A stretch of 11,440 nt of DNA from NCBI GenBank assembly GCA_003499955.1, contig DNRP01000134.1, positions 1-11,440 of the forward strand. The letters are read 5' to 3'. Of the stretch, positions 7,002 to 11,440 are shown piece after piece. The notes under the pieces were generated by a model. That model saw only the letters and a program-made list of their open reading frames with translations, ran no database searches and was not told the origin of the DNA. Every line of letters begins with the position of its first letter. Position 1 is the first letter of the stretch. Both the position numbers and the translations under genes were made by a program. The stretch is from Cyanobacteria bacterium UBA9971 (GTDB lineage Bacteria > Cyanobacteriota > Vampirovibrionia > Gastranaerophilales > UBA9971).

Positions 7002-8414
7002 ATGAAAAATATTTTATCAAAAGAAAATAAATTGAATATTATTTTGATTTTCTTTGCTACTATAACAGGCAGCCTTATTCTTATTATTCCAATCCAATAT
7101 TTATTGGTAATTTTTTTATTATTTTGTATTTTTGTTTATTTTGTATTTAAACCCCAGCATTGTTATTATTTACTTATTTTTACAATCCCATTCAGAGATA
7201 GAATAAGGGAACTGCCTTTTATCAGTTTTTCCGTTAATGAAATTTTTATTTTAATTTGTACCATATCAGTGATATTAAATATTTTTTTTAGGGATGAAAA
7301 GGTTAATTTCAGGACAAAAATAGATGTTTGGCTTGTTGCACTTTTAATTCTATACTTTGAGGCTGGTTTTTATTCTTTAAATCCTAGGGCTCTTCTATCT
7401 TCCTTTAAGTTTCTGGAAGCTGTTTTGGCTTTTTATCTAACAGTTTATTTTATCAGGACAAAAAAAGTTAAAATAACATATATAGTGAAAGCTTTTTTGT
7501 TTACCGGTTTATTCCAAGCTTTATTAGGAATTCTTCAGTCAACTACCGGCCAGTTTGGAGCAGGACGACAAGAGGTAGGCAGAGGATTTTTAGGGTATAT
7601 AGGAATAGGCCCGACTGTGGTAAGACGTGCCGTAGGAACCTATGGCGGTACAGGCGGACTGGCAGGAGTTTTAGCCATCCTTACTTTTTTTATTTTACCT
7701 TTCTGTCAGTTTTTAGACAAAAACAGGAAAAAAATTATATTATTTATTTTTATTACAGCTATTTATATGGGATATGGAAAAGTACCCTTTATGGAGCTCG
7801 GGGTATGCTGGTTTTTTTACATAATTTATACATCAAATAACACTAAAGCAATTCTTTCAAAATTAAGTATATTTTTAACAATAACTTTAGGAGTTATCTT
7901 GTTATCTTTCTTTACTCCCTTTGCAGCAACTATTTATGATAGTATCCAGACCAGATTTTTCCTATGGAAATATCTTATTTATATGCTTTCCAATGATATT
8001 CACTTGCTATTATTCGGCTCCGGCCTGAATTCATATTTTCAATTAATGAATCCAATATTACCCCAGAATCAGATAGGTGTTTATACAGGACCAGAATCTA
8101 CTAACTGGATGCTGGTACATAATTATTATCTTCTTGTAATTCAAGAGATGGGATTAGTTGGCTTTTTTATTCTTTTTTCTTTTTTATTTTATTTAATAAT
8201 AATTTTTAATAAAAATTATTTCCAGGTTAAAGGCTCTCACAGAAAAATATTTTTAAGCGGAATACTTGTTATTATACCTATTTTTATTTCAAGTTTTTTT
8301 GGACAATTTTTTATGGATCCTGCGATAAAAATTATGTTTTTTATCTTTTTTGGAATGATTTTTTCTAAGATAAATTATCAAAAAGAGCCGTATAATATAA
8401 AAAATTCTGTGTAA
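7002..8414 (+). CDS. O-antigen polymerase/ligase family membrane protein (Wzy/WaaL-like)
   Basis: A 470-residue protein with about 11-12 strongly hydrophobic segments. A large loop between late segments, with the pattern FGSGLNSY (338-345) and LVHNYYLLVIQEMGLVGF (371-388), is the signature area of the O-antigen ligase/polymerase family; His373-Asn374 is the commonly conserved pair. A second family-like site is RAVGTYGGTGGLAG (209-222), where relatives usually have GTFxxPNxLA. In a Wzx/Wzy pathway Wzy joins lipid-linked repeat units in the periplasm, while WaaL transfers glycan to the lipid A core; family membership alone does not separate the two. With a Wzx-like flippase in the same locus, Wzy is favoured. 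The start at 7002 has GGA six bases upstream, a weak ribosome site. The pyruvyl transferase follows 41 bases downstream, so the two are probably co-transcribed. Confidence 0.85.
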   Translation: MKNILSKENKLNIILIFFATITGSLILIIPIQYLLVIFLLFCIFVYFVFKPQHCYYLLIFTIPFRDRIRELPFISFSVNEIFILICTISVILNIFFRDEKVNFRTKIDVWLVALLILYFEAGFYSLNPRALLSSFKFLEAVLAFYLTVYFIRTKKVKITYIVKAFLFTGLFQALLGILQSTTGQFGAGRQEVGRGFLGYIGIGPTVVRRAVGTYGGTGGLAGVLAILTFFILPFCQFLDKNRKKIILFIFITAIYMGYGKVPFMELGVCWFFYIIYTSNNTKAILSKLSIFLTITLGVILLSFFTPFAATIYDSIQTRFFLWKYLIYMLSNDIHLLLFGSGLNSYFQLMNPILPQNQIGVYTGPESTNWMLVHNYYLLVIQEMGLVGFFILFSFLFYLIIIFNKNYFQVKGSHRKIFLSGILVIIPIFISSFFGQFFMDPAIKIMFFIFFGMIFSKINYQKEPYNIKNSV

Positions 8415-8442
8415 TGAATTCTGAAAAGAGCGAAGTGAATTT

Positions 8443-8448
8443 AAGGAG
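8443..8448 (+). promoter_or_regulatory. strong Shine-Dalgarno sequence of the pyruvyl transferase
   Basis: AAGGAG stands 7 bases before the ATG at 8456. This fixes that start and is clearly stronger than the ribosome sites of the other genes in the window. Confidence 0.8.
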
Positions 8449-8455
8449 TTATTAA

Positions 8456-9706
8456 ATGAAACTAGTAATTGTTAACCAACATGCCGGCAACAAAGGAGAT
8501 GAAGCTGCGGGCCGGGCTGTTATTGAGTCTTTAATGCAGGAATTTCCTGATGCTGATATTGATGTTTTGTATAGAATAAGCGTTCCCTCTTGTCCTATAT
8601 GGCCAGACAATGAAAGGGTCAAACACCATGTGGATTCCATGTTGTTCCCCAAAATGTCCAGAAAGTTATATATGATATATGGATTTTTGTCATTATTCCT
8701 GGCAAAAATCGGATTAAAAAAGTTGATCCCCGGTAGGGCAATGAATTTTCTGATTGAAAAAGTCAAGGAAGCCGATTTGGTTGTAAATGCTCCTACAGGT
8801 CCTAACCTTGGTGATATATATCAGGATTTTATGTATATGTTTCAACTTATTGCACCGATAATTTTAGGGACAAAAACCTGTATTTACGCTTCTTCTGTCG
8901 GACCTTTCAAGACTTGGTGGGTAAGAATATTAGCTAAATTTATTTTTGAGCATCTGGAATTTGTGTGTGTAAGGGATGAAATTTCGTATGAATACTTGAA
9001 AAATTTAAAGTTAAAAAACAAAAATCTTTATATTTCCCTTGATGCGGTTGTTCAAAGAAAACTCGACTACAGCGAGGCGGATGATATTTTAAATCAGCTT
9101 GAAATTTCGTCTGACAAAAAATACATAGGGGTTTCTCCTATTTTGTATAAATGCTACGGAGGGACGTATGTACAACAATTAAAAAATGAGGAGGTGCTGG
9201 TCAGGCTTTTAGATGATTTAATTGAAAAATATAACTATGGGGTAATTTTTTATCCCCATCTAAACCGTAACTCTGAATACCTAACGGAAATATGGGATGA
9301 TCTGGGGCTGATTTATAAAATAAAAGGTAAATTAAAAGACGATTCAGCTGTTCATGTTTTACCAAAAGAGTTTGACACCGATATGCAACAAAAATTAATA
9401 AGTAAAATGGATTTTTTTATAGGAATGAGATGCCATTCAATTGTATTTTCGATAAAAGCCTGCGTGCCTTGCTTAGGGATTGCTTATGAACATAAGGCAA
9501 AGGCTTTTATGAAAATGATAGGTTTGAAAGATTTATGTATGGATATTAATGACTTCTCTTATAATGAAGCAAAGGTAAGGGAGATAATAAATTCAATTAT
9601 TCAAAACAGGGATAAATATTCAGGGTATTTATCTGATAAAATGCCCGAGTTAATGAAGTTATCCAGTAAAGGAACTGATTTAATCAAAGAATTATATATT
9701 AATTAG
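8456..9706 (+). CDS. polysaccharide pyruvyl transferase family protein
   Basis: A 416-residue member of the PS_pyruv_trans family (CsaB, WcaK and GumL relatives), which transfers pyruvate from phosphoenolpyruvate to sugars as a ketal. The N-terminus NQHAGNKGDEAAGRAV (7-22) is the family's typical N-x-GDE opening. Next come NAPTGPNLGD (111-120), ASSVGP (145-150) and VCVRDEISYEYL (170-181), and then the C-terminal site FFIGMRCHSIVFSIKACVPC (320-339) with His327, followed by GIAYEHKAKAF (341-351). Length and motif order look complete. It acts in the cytoplasm on lipid-linked repeat units, adding negative charge. Some family members have other activities, so the donor is inferred. It lies 41 bases after the Wzy-like gene on the same strand and ends overlapping the convergent flippase gene by 4 bases. 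Confidence 0.87.
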   Translation: MKLVIVNQHAGNKGDEAAGRAVIESLMQEFPDADIDVLYRISVPSCPIWPDNERVKHHVDSMLFPKMSRKLYMIYGFLSLFLAKIGLKKLIPGRAMNFLIEKVKEADLVVNAPTGPNLGDIYQDFMYMFQLIAPIILGTKTCIYASSVGPFKTWWVRILAKFIFEHLEFVCVRDEISYEYLKNLKLKNKNLYISLDAVVQRKLDYSEADDILNQLEISSDKKYIGVSPILYKCYGGTYVQQLKNEEVLVRLLDDLIEKYNYGVIFYPHLNRNSEYLTEIWDDLGLIYKIKGKLKDDSAVHVLPKEFDTDMQQKLISKMDFFIGMRCHSIVFSIKACVPCLGIAYEHKAKAFMKMIGLKDLCMDINDFSYNEAKVREIINSIIQNRDKYSGYLSDKMPELMKLSSKGTDLIKELYIN

Positions 9707-11172
9707 TTCATATCAAGTTTTAGTTTTTCTTGCAAACTGGATAACTGGAGTGTTTTTTTGATTACCATAGTATTAATTTCTGTTTTTAAGATAAAGGCAG
9801 AAGTGATATAAATTATTATGCCTGTAAAAATCTGGATAAAGGTAGTGATAATGTTTGCAGGTAATACCATCCCCAATCCAGATAAACTTACAAACATTAT
9901 TAACCCTGAGATGCAATATTTCCAAAATTCTTTAAACATATTTTTTAAAGGAAGCAAATTTTTTAAATAATAAAAAAGTGAAGCTACTATTATGATTTTT
10001 GCCATGAGCCAGGCAAAAGCAGCACCATAAGAATTATATTCAGGAATTAATAAAAGGTTGAAAATTATATTTAATAATGCTCCTAAAAAAGTGAAAAGGG
10101 TTACTTTATTTCCCATATTCATAGGCAGCATTATCTGGTTTGTCAGAAAGATACCCCATGAATAAAAAAGGATAAAAGGGGCGGATATTATTATGATAGT
10201 AGAAGTTTTTAAAAATTCTTTCCCGAAAAACCACGGTACAAAGTTTGCTGATATTGCAATTAACCCTAGAGACATTGGTACTGCTAAAAAAGAAATAAAC
10301 CTAAAAGATTTTACTGTCAGGTTTTCCAGGCAGTCATAATCTTTTTTTGCAATCAAATTAGACATTCTGGGCATAATAACAATGCTAAGGGAGGTTATTG
10401 CTGTAAAAGAAAGTGTTATGATTTTTTGAGCCATATCATAATAGCCGACTTCTGAAACATTGGAAAAAATTCCCAGCATTATGCGGTCAAAAGTTGCGTT
10501 TATATTTCCTGAAATTAGGGGAATAAAAAGTATAAGCGCCGGTACAAAATGAACTGCAATTTTTTTTATGTCAGGTTTTTTGAAAACCACATTGCTTTTG
10601 AGGTTATACCACATTATAAACTGGGTTAAAACAGCAGAAAATGATAAAATTAACGCATAAAGATTTAAATCATTTTTTCCCCTGATAACAGCAAAAATTA
10701 AAATCACAATTAAAATTTTTAATAATAAATCCCTGATAAAAATTTTTTTAAAATCTTCTATAGCAACAAAAAACCAGGAAATATCCAGCATTGTGCTTAA
10801 TAAAAATATGGCTTGAACCAGGTAAAGTGTTTTATACTGGGTATCAACCGTAAATAAAAAAATCAAATACAGACACAGCGCGATCAGGGAAGTACAAAGT
10901 TTGAAGGAAAAAATTTCCCAGAAAACCCTGCTTCTCTCGTTTATATCGTCCCTTACCTTTGCTATGGCAATGCTTCCATGCAAGGAAACCCCTAGTGCAC
11001 CTATTAGTAAAAAATACTGGATAACTGAATTTGTAAAAGAATAAGCCCCGATTCCTTCACTCCCCAAAACCCTAGATATGTATGGAATTGTAATTATCGG
11101 TACAACAAACTGGAAAATTTTGGTAAGTGTCTGGTATATAAAATTTTTTGCAATACTATGGCTCTGGTTCAT
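9703..11172 (-). CDS. wzx: Wzx-type oligosaccharide flippase (MOP/MATE superfamily)
   Basis: A 489-residue protein with about 12-14 hydrophobic segments, the usual size for polysaccharide flippases. The N-terminus KNFIYQTLTKIF (9-20) followed by IPYISRVLGSEGIGAYSF (29-46) is the hallmark of the Wzx/RfbX group. Further family-like segments are DISWFFVAIEDFKKIFIRD (130-148) and DRIMLGIFSNVSEVGYYD (229-246). It would move undecaprenyl-linked repeat units across the inner membrane for the Wzy-like polymerase at 7002-8414. Its ATG shares an ATGA overlap (11169-11172) with the upstream methyltransferase, a sign of one operon with coupled translation. Its TAA overlaps the TAG of the convergent pyruvyl transferase. 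The family is clear; the substrate is unknown. Confidence 0.9.
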   Translation of the reverse strand: MNQSHSIAKNFIYQTLTKIFQFVVPIITIPYISRVLGSEGIGAYSFTNSVIQYFLLIGALGVSLHGSIAIAKVRDDINERSRVFWEIFSFKLCTSLIALCLYLIFLFTVDTQYKTLYLVQAIFLLSTMLDISWFFVAIEDFKKIFIRDLLLKILIVILIFAVIRGKNDLNLYALILSFSAVLTQFIMWYNLKSNVVFKKPDIKKIAVHFVPALILFIPLISGNINATFDRIMLGIFSNVSEVGYYDMAQKIITLSFTAITSLSIVIMPRMSNLIAKKDYDCLENLTVKSFRFISFLAVPMSLGLIAISANFVPWFFGKEFLKTSTIIIISAPFILFYSWGIFLTNQIMLPMNMGNKVTLFTFLGALLNIIFNLLLIPEYNSYGAAFAWLMAKIIIVASLFYYLKNLLPLKNMFKEFWKYCISGLIMFVSLSGLGMVLPANIITTFIQIFTGIIIYITSAFILKTEINTMVIKKTLQLSSLQEKLKLDMN

Positions 11173-11440
11173 TTTTTCTTCATCCAGAAGGATCCTGGAT
11201 TTCTTTCATGTTGATTTTTAAGCACAGGACAAACTTCGTACAATTCGCGAGGATATTCGTTTTTAAGATAATTAAGAGCTGCTATGACTTCATAACTGTT
11301 GTTATGAGACAGAAATGCCTCTAATAAATATTGTTCATTCCATAGCTTAACTTTCTTAAAAAGCCATTCATAAGGATAATCATAGGGAATAAATATGTCA
11401 TGTATATGAATAAGCACACCGGACTGCAAAATTGGCAATA
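11169..11440 (-). CDS. class I SAM-dependent methyltransferase, C-terminal part (runs off the window)
   Basis: About 90 residues of the C-terminus are inside the window and the frame stays open to the edge, so the start and SAM-binding core lie beyond 11440. The first in-frame start-like codon here (TTG at 11438) is internal, reading Leu-Pro-Ile-Leu. Visible motifs are GVLIHIHDIFIPYDYPYEW, LWNEQYLLEAFL and, at the end, GSFWMKK. These resemble the C-terminal part of a class I methyltransferase family (Methyltransf_24-like) often found among polysaccharide genes; that is from recall. The His-Asp-Ile-Phe segment follows the last core strand and may help form the active site. The stop overlaps the flippase start by 4 bases. 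Its substrate is probably a sugar of the same glycan, by context only. Confidence 0.75.
   Translation of the reverse strand, partial: LPILQSGVLIHIHDIFIPYDYPYEWLFKKVKLWNEQYLLEAFLSHNNSYEVIAALNYLKNEYPRELYEVCPVLKNQHERNPGSFWMKKK

Noticed and set aside
8452..8766. Minus-strand open frame of 104 codons opposite the pyruvyl transferase
   Set aside because: It is antisense to a clear, strongly supported gene and shows no family motifs.

Overview
The window is AT-rich DNA from what looks like a Gram-negative-type (diderm) bacterium. It carries a type I-secreted RTX protein gene and Wzx/Wzy-type polysaccharide genes, and both usually imply an outer membrane. The tRNA has no encoded CCA. The class I methyltransferases and the RTX modules resemble families I associate with the cyanobacterial/Melainabacteria side of the tree. 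That placement is a low-confidence impression, because no marker gene is present.

Layout. (1) Positions 1-720: the 3' part of a tRNA-Arg(CCU), then two gene remnants. One is the C-terminal piece of a UvrD-type helicase (minus strand) and the other a piece of a RhuM-family protein (plus strand). They abut at their missing 5' ends near 480, which looks like a deletion scar beside a tRNA. (2) 721-1125: a small VanZ-like membrane protein (minus strand) with a plausible terminator downstream. (3) 1126-1555: a 430-base non-coding AT-rich stretch holding a good sigma70-like promoter for the next gene. (4) 1556-5935: a 1459-residue RTX protein built from nonapeptide calcium-binding repeats, five haemolysin-type calcium-binding-related modules, two cadherin-like (tandem-95) repeats and a 240-residue internal duplication. 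(5) 5980-11440: a surface polysaccharide locus. It holds a methyltransferase (minus), an O-antigen polymerase/ligase-type membrane protein (plus), a polysaccharide pyruvyl transferase (plus), a Wzx-type flippase (minus) and the C-terminal end of a second methyltransferase (minus, running off the window).

How they fit. The polysaccharide genes suggest a Wzx/Wzy pathway whose repeat unit is methylated and ketal-pyruvylated. No glycosyltransferase lies inside the window, so those genes must be elsewhere. The RTX protein has no visible enzymatic domain and no type I secretion genes beside it. A calcium-binding surface layer or adhesin is a reasonable guess, and its position next to polysaccharide genes recalls RTX S-layer proteins anchored on O-antigen, but this is inference.

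Most of the window is recognisable. The points most worth following are the tRNA-side deletion scar, the duplicated module in the orphan RTX protein, its possible link to the polysaccharide locus, and the 4-base stop-to-stop overlap of two convergent polysaccharide genes.
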